Of a stretch of DNA of 64,000 nucleotides, positions 25,587 through 34,116 are shown piece after piece. The stretch's first letter is position 1; each line of letters opens with the position of its first letter. Source of the stretch: CAIMUX01 sp964473865 (GTDB lineage: Bacteria > Eisenbacteria > RBG-16-71-46 > CAIMUX01); NCBI GenBank assembly GCA_964473865.1, contig CAYYQN010000004.1, positions 1-64,000 of the forward strand, written 5' to 3'. The notes beneath the pieces are model-generated. The model worked only from the letters and a program-made list of their open reading frames with translations, did no database searches and was not told the DNA's origin. The translations under genes and the position numbers were made by a program.

Positions 25587-26108
25587 TCAGTATCCCCACT
25601 GGCGCAGGATCTCGAACACGACCACGGCGAAGGCGCTGGCCACGTTGAGGGAGTTCTTGCGCCCGTAGAGGGGAATCTCCACTACCTCGTCCACCTGGTC
25701 CAGGACTTCCCGCCCGACTCCTGCCGTCTCGTGTCCGAAGACGACGGCCACCGGTCGGGGGAACCGGACTTCCCGCAGCGATCGTGCCCTCTCCGTGAGC
25801 TCCACGGCCCAGACCGGAGTCCCGGCTTGTCGCAACTCGCGCACGGCGTCCCCGGTGCTCACGAGGTGGCGCCACCGCACGCGGTCCACGGTGCCGAGGC
25901 CGGTGCGGTCGAGCTGGGGGTGGGGTGGATAGGGCGTGATTCCGCACAGAAGCAGCTCCTCCACCCGGGCCGCCTCTGAGGTGCGAAAGATCGACCCGAC
26001 ATTGAATGCGCTGCGAAGATTGTCGAGCACCGCCACGAGAGGCAGCGGCGCGTCGAGGATCGGACCCGCTTCCCGAGAACGGTCACCGCGGCCGGCGGGC
26101 GGGCTCAC
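25587..26108 (-). CDS. SpoU/TrmH-family RNA 2'-O-methyltransferase
   Basis: 173 residues. The SPOUT motifs are present: LVAVLDNLRSAFNVGSIFRTSEA (motif 1), PVAVVFGHETAGVGREVLDQVD (motif 2) and IPLYGRKNSLNVASAFAVVVFEI (motif 3), forming the trefoil-knot SAM site. It likely methylates a ribose in tRNA or rRNA; the exact nucleotide cannot be told. The GTG start at 26108 overlaps the stop of the upstream aminotransferase gene as GTGA, so translation is coupled. It has no N-terminal RNA-binding extension, which resembles the short TrmL/YibK-like forms. Confidence 0.85.
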   Translation of the reverse strand: MSPPAGRGDRSREAGPILDAPLPLVAVLDNLRSAFNVGSIFRTSEAARVEELLLCGITPYPPHPQLDRTGLGTVDRVRWRHLVSTGDAVRELRQAGTPVWAVELTERARSLREVRFPRPVAVVFGHETAGVGREVLDQVDEVVEIPLYGRKNSLNVASAFAVVVFEILRQWGY

Positions 26109-27211
26109 CCTCGCAGGCACTCCCGCAGCGCGGAGCACACCCGGTCCACCTGGCTCTCCGTGATCTCGGCATAGATCGGGAGGGAGATGATCTCGTCGGC
26201 GACCCGCTCGGCCACGGGGAAGTCGCCCGCATGGTGTCCGAGGTGCGCGTACGCCGGCTGAAGGTGCAGGGGCACCGGGTAGTGGATTCCCGCCCCGATC
26301 CCGTGTTCCTGCAGCCGGGCGTAGACCCGATCGCGGTTCGGCACCCGGATCACGTAGAGGTGGAAGGCGTGCTCCACCTCCGACGCCGTGGCCGGAAGCC
26401 GCACGTCGGAGATCCCCTCCAGGCGTTCGTGGTACCAGCGGGCCACGCGCCGACGCGCCGCATTCCAGTCGTCGAGGTGGCGCAGCTTGACCCGCAGCAC
26501 CGCGGCCTGCAGGCCGTCGAGCCGGTAATTGAACCCCTCCTCGGCATGACGATGCTTGTCGAGCCGCCCATGGTTGCCGAGACTCCGCAGGCGCGTCATC
26601 TCGGCGGCATCGGCCGCGACCACCGCACCGGCATCGCCATAGGCGCCGAGGTTCTTGCCGGGGTAGAAACTGAAGGCGGACAACGAGGCCAGGGCGCCGC
26701 AACGGATTCCGCGATAGCGGGCGCCCTGGGCCTGGGCGGCGTCCTCGACGACCCGAATCCGATGTCGGGCGGCGATCTCGGCGATGGGCGCGAAGTTCAC
26801 CGGATGGCCGTACAGGTGAACCGGGATCACCGCGCGAGTCTTACGCGTGATCGCCCGCTCCATCGCGGCCGGGTCGATGGTGAATGTGGTCTCGTCGATG
26901 TCGCAGAATCGCGCGCGCGCTGCCAGACGCCTCACCACTTCAGAGGTTGCGATGAAGGTGTGGGCGGGGAGAACGACCTCGTCCCCGGCCGCGACTCCGG
27001 CGGCGATGAGCGCCAGGTGAAGCGCGGACGTGCCCGAGGAGACGCCGAGAACGTGGGGGACACCCAGATAGCGGGCGAACTCCGCCTCGAAGGCGTCGAC
27101 CTGCGGGCCGCCGATGAAGGTGGTGGTCTCGATCGTCTCACGCATCGCCGCGTCGATCTCGTCGCGGATGCGCGCGTACTGCGCCTTCAGGTCGATCAAG
27201 GGTATCTGCAT
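26105..27211 (-). CDS. DegT/DnrJ/EryC1/StrS-family PLP aminotransferase
   Basis: 368 residues. Start ATG 27211 is supported by GGGAGG 6 bases upstream. The PLP lysine lies in SFYPGKNLGAYGDAG (Lys186). VSSGTSALHLAL and VEDAAQAQGARYRG are the cofactor-contact motifs. Family members aminate nucleotide-linked keto-sugars for O-antigen, capsule or glycoprotein synthesis. No sugar-nucleotide dehydratase is adjacent, so the precise sugar is unknown. It forms a two-gene unit with the SpoU methylase, a functionally odd pairing. Confidence 0.9.
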   Translation of the reverse strand: MQIPLIDLKAQYARIRDEIDAAMRETIETTTFIGGPQVDAFEAEFARYLGVPHVLGVSSGTSALHLALIAAGVAAGDEVVLPAHTFIATSEVVRRLAARARFCDIDETTFTIDPAAMERAITRKTRAVIPVHLYGHPVNFAPIAEIAARHRIRVVEDAAQAQGARYRGIRCGALASLSAFSFYPGKNLGAYGDAGAVVAADAAEMTRLRSLGNHGRLDKHRHAEEGFNYRLDGLQAAVLRVKLRHLDDWNAARRRVARWYHERLEGISDVRLPATASEVEHAFHLYVIRVPNRDRVYARLQEHGIGAGIHYPVPLHLQPAYAHLGHHAGDFPVAERVADEIISLPIYAEITESQVDRVCSALRECLRG

Positions 27212-27337
27212 GCGCCGCCTCCCTGCCCCCGCTGGCCGCGTCCCCCTGGCCGCGGAATCGATGCAAACCTGGATTCTAGGGAATCTTCTGGCTACCGGCA
27301 AGCCCCGAGCGAGGCTGGTGTTTCATTGTCTCGCGGT

Positions 27338-27366
27338 TTGACACCTCTCGAGTCCTCTCCTATAGT
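27338..27366 (+). promoter_or_regulatory. Sigma70-type promoter for the YfhO-like gene
   Basis: TTGACA (27338-27343), exactly 17 bases, then TATAGT (27361-27366): the best consensus promoter in the window. Transcription would begin near 27373, leaving a leader of about 130 nt before ATG 27503. Confidence 0.78.
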
Positions 27367-27502
27367 TCGTCCCGTTTCCGCGCCGGCTCCGCGTCTCGCC
27401 GCGCGTCCGGCCGGCTGCGCAATGGACATCGGGTGGGTCGATCGAGTCGGACCGGCGCGCTGCTCCGTCCCGGGTCCACCTCGGCCGTATCCGGGAGGAG
27501 CC

Positions 27503-29980
27503 ATGCCCGACCCCGCCGGTTCCCCGTCACCCGCGCGGGCCCTTCGCCGCGGCCCCTGGACGTCGATCCTGATCCTGATCATCGTGCCGTTCCTCTTCTA
27601 CGCGGCGATGATCGTGGAGGGGAAGGAGCCTCCCGCGCCCGACACCGCGGCGTGCATGCCGTTCTCGGTCTGGGGCGCGCAACTGCAGCACGAGACGGGC
27701 CGGATCCCGGACTGGTATCCCTACATCATGGGGGGGATGCCCTCCTACGGGAGCTACATCTATACGCCCCGTAGCCCGTTCAACCCGGTGGCGCTGGTGC
27801 AGCGCGTCTGGGAGGGGAAGCGGGGGGCGGCCTACTGGTTCCTGCTCTGCGTGGCCGGCCTCGCCCTGTTCGCCTTTCTGCGGCGGCAAGGGTTCTCGCG
27901 CGGGGCCTCGACCATCTCCGCGCTCCTGTTTTCCATGACGCCGTACATGCCGGGGATCGTTGCGGCCGGACACTCCACCAAGCTGGAGGCGCTCTGCCTC
28001 CTTCCGGTATTCCTGCTTGTCCTCGACCTGTTCCTGGAACGGCCCGGGATCGGGTGGGGCGCGGGCCTCGCCGGGGCGATGGCGCTGCTGGGCTGGACGA
28101 ACCACCCGCAGGTGGCGTTCTACGGTCTGACGGTGGGGTTTCTCTACGCCCTGCTGGTGCTTCTCACCGAGAGGCGCGCCGCGGGACGCGACTACTGGCT
28201 CCGCCTCGTGGGCTTCGGGTTGGGCGCGGCGATCCTGGCCGTCGGCATGGCGACCGAGCCGTTTCTCGCGGTGCGCGAGTACGCTCCCTGGTCGATCCGC
28301 GGCGCCGGCGCCACCGGCCAGGGCGGCGCCGGGGTTGGCTGGGACTACGCGACCGCCTGGTCGTTCCATCCGCGGGAACTGATCTCGTTCCTCTTTCCGG
28401 GGTGGTTCGGGCTCCAGGGGGCGACCTACTGGGGGCCGATGCCGTTCACGCAGTCCACGCACTACTTTGGCGTGGCCACCCTGGTGCTGGCGGTCTACGG
28501 CCTGGCCCGGACTCGCGGGACACGCCGCTGGATCTGGGGCGGCATCTCGCTGCTCGTTCTGTTCATCGGGTTCGGCAGCGCCTTGCCGGTCGTCTACGGC
28601 CCGATGTTTCATCTCATTCCGTACTTCAACCGCTTCCGGCTCCCCTCCATGATCTACAGCATCCTGCCGCTCTGCCTGGCCTTTCCGGTAGCTGCCGGGC
28701 TGGACGCGTTGATCGGCGCGCCGGCCGCAGGCGCGCCCGGATCCGCCGCCGTGCGCGGCCGTCCGGGGACCGGAGGGAAACGCCGCAGTCCAGCTCCGGC
28801 CTCCGGCGCGGCGGCCGGTTCGCGGCGACTGCTCCTGATCGGGGCGGCGCTGGTGGTGATCTGGATCATCCTGGCTCTTGGCGCCCGCGCGGCTTTGGGA
28901 CCGACATCGTTCCTGCGCCCCGAAGAGATGGGCCACCTCGATTCCGGGCGGCTGGGGGCGCTGCAGGCGGAGCGGCTCTCGGTGCTGCAGCGGAGCGTGG
29001 CCCAGGCGATGATCGTGCTGCTCCTCGGTGTGGGGATCCTGGCGCTGCGCTTCCGCCGTGGCGCGGCGCCCTGGATCGGTCTTCTCGCCGGGCTCTTGGT
29101 GGTGGGCGATGTGGTCCTGGTCGGACGTTCCTTCTACCACGTCGAGCCCAAGCCGACGGTCCGAGAGTCGATTCCGCTGCCCGGAGCCTGCGACTTCCTG
29201 TCCCGGCAGGAGGGAACGTTTCGGATCCTGCCCGTGAGCTCCTCGCTCTTCCGGTCAAACGCCTTCGGCCTCGCCCGACTCGAATCAGTCGGCGGCTATC
29301 ACACGGCGCGGCTTCGCGCCTACCAGGATCTTGTCGACGGTGGACTCATCAGCCGTCCGGCGGCTCTTTCCTTGCTCAACGTGCGCTACCTGCTGAGCCC
29401 GTCCCGGATCGAAGCGCTCGGCGCCCCGCTCTACGAGGGAGACGGCTTCGTCTACGCCTGGCCCGAGTCTCTCCCCCGGGCCTGGGCTGTCCGCCAGGTG
29501 GCGCCGGTGGCCGATTTGGCCGCGTTCGCGCGGCAGACCGAAAGCGAGGCGTTCCGCCCGGGCGAGACGGCGCTGGCCTACCCGGGAGAGGGGCCGTCAC
29601 GCGCGGACTTCGCGTCAGCCCGGGTGTCGCTGGTCGGGCGCGGGCCCGGGTCGCTCCGCCTGCGCGTGGATGCCGATGGAGACGCTTTTGTCGTCGTGAG
29701 CGAGATGGCCTTTCCGCCCGGCTGGACCGCGGCCGTCGATGGGCGGCCGGTCAGGATCCATCGCGTGAACCACGCATTGATGGGTCTGGAGGTGCCCGCG
29801 GGCAGTCACGAGGTGGCGCTGGCCATGCAGGCGCCGGCGCGGTCCCGGGGGATGCGGATCAGCCGGATCGCCTGCATCCTGGCGCTTGTGCTGGGCGGGG
29901 TCGCCTGTGCGCGGGGCCGGATCTCCCGGCACCGGGGCGCTTCCGGTCAGGACGCGGTCCCGGCACCCGAAGCGAAGTAG
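27503..29980 (+). CDS. YfhO-like polytopic membrane protein
   Basis: 825 residues. Start ATG 27503 follows GGGAGGAG. Many membrane helices occupy the first ~550 residues, beginning SILILIIVPFLFYAAMI, with extracytoplasmic loops holding PDWYPYIMGGMPSYG and a conserved FRLPSMIYS motif. A soluble C-terminal region contains LLNVRYLLS and FPPGWTAAVDG, hallmarks of the YfhO family. Gram-positive relatives act in glycosylation of lipoteichoic acid, so a lipid-linked sugar transferase role is plausible. Its 3' end overlaps the end of the convergent HIT gene by 34 bases. Confidence 0.88.
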   Translation: MPDPAGSPSPARALRRGPWTSILILIIVPFLFYAAMIVEGKEPPAPDTAACMPFSVWGAQLQHETGRIPDWYPYIMGGMPSYGSYIYTPRSPFNPVALVQRVWEGKRGAAYWFLLCVAGLALFAFLRRQGFSRGASTISALLFSMTPYMPGIVAAGHSTKLEALCLLPVFLLVLDLFLERPGIGWGAGLAGAMALLGWTNHPQVAFYGLTVGFLYALLVLLTERRAAGRDYWLRLVGFGLGAAILAVGMATEPFLAVREYAPWSIRGAGATGQGGAGVGWDYATAWSFHPRELISFLFPGWFGLQGATYWGPMPFTQSTHYFGVATLVLAVYGLARTRGTRRWIWGGISLLVLFIGFGSALPVVYGPMFHLIPYFNRFRLPSMIYSILPLCLAFPVAAGLDALIGAPAAGAPGSAAVRGRPGTGGKRRSPAPASGAAAGSRRLLLIGAALVVIWIILALGARAALGPTSFLRPEEMGHLDSGRLGALQAERLSVLQRSVAQAMIVLLLGVGILALRFRRGAAPWIGLLAGLLVVGDVVLVGRSFYHVEPKPTVRESIPLPGACDFLSRQEGTFRILPVSSSLFRSNAFGLARLESVGGYHTARLRAYQDLVDGGLISRPAALSLLNVRYLLSPSRIEALGAPLYEGDGFVYAWPESLPRAWAVRQVAPVADLAAFARQTESEAFRPGETALAYPGEGPSRADFASARVSLVGRGPGSLRLRVDADGDAFVVVSEMAFPPGWTAAVDGRPVRIHRVNHALMGLEVPAGSHEVALAMQAPARSRGMRISRIACILALVLGGVACARGRISRHRGASGQDAVPAPEAK

Positions 29981-30459
29981 GGCGCCAGCCGCCGGTACAC
30001 CTCGTCCACCGGAAGCGCCGGTTCCTCCCCGTCGGGCGGATCCGCCCACTCCGCCCGCGCGTCGCGCGGCACGAGATGCGCGTGGAGGTGCCCCTCGACG
30101 CCCGCGCCCGCGGCGCGTCCCAGGTTGATGCCCACGTGGAAGCGACGTGCGCCCGTGATTCGGCGCAGGATCCGCTCGCACTCGCGAAGCAGAAGGGCCA
30201 GTTCCGCGCGCTCTTCGCGCGTTAGCTCGCCGAATCGCGCCAGGTGCCGGTACGGAACCACCATGAGATGTCCGGTGCGATAGGGGTAGAGATTCAGGAT
30301 GACGAAGGCCGCGGAGCCGCGATGCAGCATCAGGCGCTCGCGGTCGGACTCCGGGTTCTCTGCCGGCGCGGAGAACGGCGGGCAGAAGATGCAGGCGGCC
30401 TCTCGCGTGGCCGCGGTGATGTAGCGCATTCGCCAGGGTGTCCGCATCTCTTCCGTCAC
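29947..30459 (-). CDS. HIT-family nucleotide hydrolase/phosphorylase
   Basis: 170 residues with the histidine triad GHLHAHLVPR and the upstream NLYPYRTGHLMVVPYRH strand. An N-terminal CIFC (Cys23, Cys26) pair probably binds zinc, as in the ITAATREAACIFC subgroup related to Ap4A phosphorylases. It should cleave dinucleoside polyphosphates or AMP conjugates. The start was set at GTG 30459 because GGGAGG lies 8 bases upstream; the ATG 12 bases further in has no better site. Convergent overlap of 34 bases with the YfhO-like gene. Confidence 0.88.
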   Translation of the reverse strand: MTEEMRTPWRMRYITAATREAACIFCPPFSAPAENPESDRERLMLHRGSAAFVILNLYPYRTGHLMVVPYRHLARFGELTREERAELALLLRECERILRRITGARRFHVGINLGRAAGAGVEGHLHAHLVPRDARAEWADPPDGEEPALPVDEVYRRLAPYFASGAGTAS

Positions 30460-30840
30460 GTCTCGTACCTCCCTCTGCGCGGATCGTAGCATCCGTCCCG
30501 TCGGGGCGACGCAGGATTCGCTTGCACCCGTCCCCGGCCGCGGGTATTCCTAGCTGTCGATGCGGTCGTGGGTCATGCTGCGGCAACGCCACGGAGGAGT
30601 CAGGTTGTCATCGCCGAGCCACATCACTCGGTCGGGCGGTTCGTACCTGGATGCGATCCTCCTCCTCCCGACCCGTGCTTGCGTGGTCGAGCGAGGCCTC
30701 GCCCCCGGGCCACGGGCAGAGGCGCAGCCTGCCGCGCGCGCGGCGCGGCGACGATCGGACATGACCCGGCGGTTGCGCGCGCGCCGTCCGGCCATTGCGG
30801 CCCCGGCCGGCGATCCGGTTCCCGAGCAGAGGAGGTTGCC
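30460..30840. other. Intergenic region upstream of the sensor kinase
   Basis: About 380 bases between divergent genes. The only element I see is TTGCAC (30522-30527), 17 bases, TATTCC (30545-30550), a weak plus-strand promoter candidate about 290 bases before the kinase start. Short open frames here show no family motif or ribosome site and are not called. Confidence 0.4.
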
Positions 30841-31932
30841 ATGACGCCCCGCCCGGCAGTCACGGAGTCCACCGGAAGTCTCGCGCCGCAACTGCTCGAC
30901 AGCCTCGACTTCGGCCTCCTGGTCCTCGATGCGGAGAACCACGTCCTCTATCTCAATCGCAAGGCCTCGGAGATCCTGGGCACGCCGGCCGAGGAATTCC
31001 TCGGCCGCCCCGCGGGAGAGCTCCTCAACTCGCGCACCCCGGGCTTCTCGTTCTGGTCGCTGGACCAGATCGACCCCGAGGAGGCGGGCACCCGGGAGAT
31101 CATGCTGGAGCACGCCTCCAAGGAGTACCTGCTCGAGGCGCGCTGGCTCACTCCCACCGAAGTCGACGGGCCGATTGCGTCGATCCTGGCCTTCGATGAC
31201 GTCACCGAGACGGTGGGCGAAGTGGAATTCCAGCGCCGGGTCGACCGCTTCGCGTCGGTCGGCGACCTCTCGGCGGTCATCGCCCACGAGATCCGCAACC
31301 CACTCACGGGAATCCGCACGACCATCCAGTACGTCGGGAGCAAGATGCCCCGGGACTCGACCCTGCGGGGAGATCTGAGCGAAGTCATCAAGGAGCTCGA
31401 CCGGATCGAACAGTTCACCACCGACCTGCTCCAGTTCGCGCGGCCCAAGTCGTTCCAGCTGGAGGAGCAGGACGTCAACCCGATCCTCGAGAAGGTGATC
31501 GACAACCTGGAGATCCCGTTCGCGGAGGCCGGCATCACCGTCAAGCGGGACCTGGCTCCGAATCTGCCGGGGCTGCCCCTGGATCGGGACGCCATCCAAC
31601 AGGTCTTCCTCAATATCGTTCTCAACGCCATCGAGGCGATGCCGGAGGGCGGGCAGTTTCGCGTGTCCAGTTCGGTCCGCCGTTACCGCTCGCGGCTGGC
31701 CGTGGAGGTGGCGTTCAGCGACACCGGCTGCGGCATTTCCGAGGAGGTGATCGACAAGATCTTCGATCCCTTCTTTACCAACAAGCCCGCCGGGACGGGG
31801 CTGGGCCTGAGCATCAGTCTCCAGATCGTGCGTGAGCATGGCGGGCGCATCACGGTTCGGAACCGCTCCCAGGGCGGGGTCACGTTCCGCCTGTCCTTCC
31901 CGGTCCGCGCCGGGGCGGGAACGTCCGGTTGA
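30841..31932 (+). CDS. Soluble PAS-domain sensor histidine kinase (NtrB-like)
   Basis: 363 residues, no membrane segment, so it senses a cytoplasmic cue. A PAS domain (about 15-130: LDSLDFGLLVLDAENHVLYLN) precedes the HisKA box IAHEIRNPLTGI with phospho-acceptor His149. The ATPase domain shows NIVLNAIEA (N box), DTGCGISEEV (G1), FDPFFTNKPAGTGLGLSI (F/G2). The architecture matches NtrB-type kinases, which pair with sigma54 activators, and such an activator overlaps its stop as TTGA. Start ATG 30841 follows GAGGAGG. Autophosphorylation and transfer to the next gene product is the expected activity. Confidence 0.92.
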   Translation: MTPRPAVTESTGSLAPQLLDSLDFGLLVLDAENHVLYLNRKASEILGTPAEEFLGRPAGELLNSRTPGFSFWSLDQIDPEEAGTREIMLEHASKEYLLEARWLTPTEVDGPIASILAFDDVTETVGEVEFQRRVDRFASVGDLSAVIAHEIRNPLTGIRTTIQYVGSKMPRDSTLRGDLSEVIKELDRIEQFTTDLLQFARPKSFQLEEQDVNPILEKVIDNLEIPFAEAGITVKRDLAPNLPGLPLDRDAIQQVFLNIVLNAIEAMPEGGQFRVSSSVRRYRSRLAVEVAFSDTGCGISEEVIDKIFDPFFTNKPAGTGLGLSISLQIVREHGGRITVRNRSQGGVTFRLSFPVRAGAGTSG

Positions 31933-33410
31933 AGTACCGGGTCCTGGTCATCGACGACGAGCCGTCGATCACCCGTTCGCTGGAGCGGGTGCTCACCGAT
32001 CGCGGCTTCCTGGTGTCGGTGGCGTCCTCGGGGCGCGCCGGGCTCGAACAGGCGGAGGCGGAGCGCCCGCACATTGTCCTGCTCGATCTGCGGCTGCCCG
32101 ACGCCAGCGGGCTCGATCTGATCCCGCGCATCCACCGGGTGGACAACTCGACACAGATCATCGTCATCACCGCCTTCGGCGACACCTCGGCGGCGGTGCA
32201 GGCGATGAAGGCCGGGGCGGCCGACTTCCTGCGGAAGCCCTACGACCTGGACGAGCTGATCCTGGCCGTGGAGACGGCCGCGCGGACCTTCGCCCGCGAC
32301 GCCCAGCTCCGCGTCTATCGGCGGAAGGACCGCGGACTCTACAACCCCGATCAGATCCTGTACCGGTCCGAAGCGATGTCCCGGGTGTGGGAGTTGGTGC
32401 GCAAGGTGGCGCGCTCCGATGCCGCCAGCGTCCTCATCACCGGGGAGAGCGGCACCGGGAAGGAGCTGGTGGCGCGGGGCGTCCACTTCGAGGGCGCCCG
32501 TCGCCGTGCTCCGTTTCTGGAACTGAACTGCTCCGCCTTCCAGGAGACACTGCTGGAGAACGAGCTCTTCGGGCACGAACGGGGCGCCTTCACCGGCGCC
32601 TCCTATCTGAAGCGCGGGCTGGCGGAGCTCTCGGACGGCGGGACGCTCTTCCTCGACGAGGTGGGGGAGATGCCGGCCGCGACGCAGGCGAAGCTGCTCC
32701 GCTTCCTCGAGGACCGGTCCTTCCGGCGGGTCGGGGGGAATGTCGACATCAGCATCGACATCCGCGTCGTGGCCGCCACCAACGTCGATCTGGCCCGCCG
32801 CATCGAGGAGGGGCGGTTCCGCACGGATCTCTTCTACCGGCTGCAGGTCGTATCGATCCACCTGCCTCCCCTCCGCGAGCGGGGAGATGACGTGAACCTG
32901 CTGGCCGAGTACTACCTTCGACGCTTTGCGGCGGAGTTGAAGCGCAGCTTCCGGACCATCGACGAGGAGGTTCGCGCGCTGTTTCGTCGTTACAGTTGGC
33001 CGGGGAACGTCCGCGAGCTGCGAAACCTCATCGAGCGGATCGTCATCGTCGAGGATGGTGAGGTCCTCACTTCCGAGCACCTGCCGCCTGAGCTGCGCGA
33101 GCGCGTGACCCGACAGGCCGGCGTACCCGACCCCGCGGCACCGGGAGACGCCCGGACGGCACCATCGCCGATCGAAGCGTCCCCGCGAACCCCACCTGCC
33201 TCGGGCCTCGCCTCGTCTCCCACGCTCGCGTTCGGCCCCGATGAGGCGTTGCCGACACTGCACGACATCGAGGAGGAGTACATCCGGCTGGTGCTGACGC
33301 GGTGCGAGGGGAACAAGAGCCATGCGGCGCGCGTGCTGGGCCTCTCGCGCCAGGGACTGCTCGATCGCCTCCGCCGGAGCGGGCACCTCACGGAGCCGGC
33401 CGAGCCCTGA
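31929..33410 (+). CDS. Sigma54-dependent response regulator (NtrC-like activator)
   Basis: 493 residues in the NtrC order: receiver (1-120, phospho-Asp53 in LLDLRLPD), AAA+ sigma54-interaction domain with Walker A GESGTGKE near 172, the sigma54-contact loop GAFTGA near 219-224, and Walker B TLFLDEVGE. A Fis-type helix-turn-helix near 450-485 (NKSHAARVLGLSRQGLLDRL) follows a Pro/Ala linker. It is phosphorylated by the upstream kinase and uses ATP to open promoters bound by sigma54 polymerase. The TTG start at 31929 overlaps the kinase stop. A near-perfect sigma54 promoter lies 227 bases after its stop. Confidence 0.95.
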   Translation: MKYRVLVIDDEPSITRSLERVLTDRGFLVSVASSGRAGLEQAEAERPHIVLLDLRLPDASGLDLIPRIHRVDNSTQIIVITAFGDTSAAVQAMKAGAADFLRKPYDLDELILAVETAARTFARDAQLRVYRRKDRGLYNPDQILYRSEAMSRVWELVRKVARSDAASVLITGESGTGKELVARGVHFEGARRRAPFLELNCSAFQETLLENELFGHERGAFTGASYLKRGLAELSDGGTLFLDEVGEMPAATQAKLLRFLEDRSFRRVGGNVDISIDIRVVAATNVDLARRIEEGRFRTDLFYRLQVVSIHLPPLRERGDDVNLLAEYYLRRFAAELKRSFRTIDEEVRALFRRYSWPGNVRELRNLIERIVIVEDGEVLTSEHLPPELRERVTRQAGVPDPAAPGDARTAPSPIEASPRTPPASGLASSPTLAFGPDEALPTLHDIEEEYIRLVLTRCEGNKSHAARVLGLSRQGLLDRLRRSGHLTEPAEP

Positions 33411-33422
33411 GGTGCCAACGAT

Positions 33423-33436
33423 CTTGACATGTCAAG
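33423..33436. promoter_or_regulatory. 14-bp perfect palindrome, candidate enhancer site
   Basis: CTTGACATGTCAAG is its own reverse complement and lies about 208 bases before the -24 element at 33637, a typical distance for an enhancer bound by a sigma54 activator. A further GACATG half-site follows at 33443-33448. As RNA it could also fold as a five-base stem with a CATG loop followed by TTTCT, so a weak terminator for the activator gene is an alternative. Confidence 0.5.
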
Positions 33437-33636
33437 TTTCTGGACATGCGGATCTGACTCGGTAACCTGTTGTTATTCCTGTGAGTTGTTTCGTTAGTGG
33501 ATGTAACTGTAAGACTTTCTTGCAGTTTGCCCCGAGCGATCGCGGTAACCCGTCGGCCGTGGCAAAGCGGGAATGGAATCCGTATCCTGTTGTTGAGCAG
33601 CCTGTTATGTCCTGACAGGCTCTCCGCGGTCGGCTC

Positions 33637-33652
33637 TGGCACGGTCTTTGCA
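33637..33652 (+). promoter_or_regulatory. Sigma54 (-24/-12) promoter
   Basis: TGGCACG, four bases, TTGCA matches the sigma54 consensus TGGCACG-N4-TTGC(A/T) at every position. Start of transcription is expected near 33663, only a few bases before the GGAGG (33667-33671) of the response regulator gene, so the leader is very short. The adjacent upstream gene encodes a sigma54 activator, which makes the call strong. Confidence 0.88.
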
Positions 33653-33679
33653 ACTCTTTGCCCACTGGAGGCTTGTACG

Positions 33680-34087
33680 GTGGCGCAAAAGGTTCTCATC
33701 GTGGACGACGAAACTCTGCTTCTGCGGACGCTTTCCAGTGCTCTGCGGGATGCCGGGTACGAAGTTCTGCCCGCAGGGACAGCGGGCGATGGGGAGGCGC
33801 TGCTCAAGGGCCAGGGTGGGGACGTGGACCTGATGGTGCTGGATGTGAAGCTGCCGGACCGCTCCGGGCTGGACCTGCTGCAGGGCCAGCGAGACCAGGG
33901 CTACACCGGCCGCGTCATCGTCATGACTGCATTCGACAATCCGGAATCGGAGCGGCGATGCCGTCAGCTATCCGTCGACCACTATCTCCGCAAACCGTTC
34001 GATCTGGACGCCATGCTCGGCCTGATCCGGGGTCTCCTGGGGGGAAGCGGATCGAGCGCCGCCGCTGGTGCGCGAGGCATCAACTAG
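33680..34087 (+). CDS. Single-domain response regulator
   Basis: 135 residues, essentially one CheY-like receiver: acidic pocket VDDE (residues 8-11), phospho-Asp55 in MVLDVKLPD, Thr in IVMTAFDNP and Lys in YLRKPFDL. A short Gly/Ser/Ala tail follows with no output domain. The GTG start at 33680 has GGAGG 8 bases upstream. It is transcribed from the sigma54 promoter and followed 29 bases later by the Lys-rich peptide gene. It might act by protein contact or as a phosphate sink for the upstream kinase; neither is shown. Confidence 0.88.
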   Translation: MAQKVLIVDDETLLLRTLSSALRDAGYEVLPAGTAGDGEALLKGQGGDVDLMVLDVKLPDRSGLDLLQGQRDQGYTGRVIVMTAFDNPESERRCRQLSVDHYLRKPFDLDAMLGLIRGLLGGSGSSAAAGARGIN

Positions 34088-34116
34088 AGCAGGCCACGGA
34101 GGGAGGTGAATCCAAG

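Noticed and set aside
30560..30844. Small plus-strand frame overlapping the kinase start
   Set aside because: Arg/Ala/Pro-rich, no ribosome site or recognisable motif; likely chance in GC-rich DNA.
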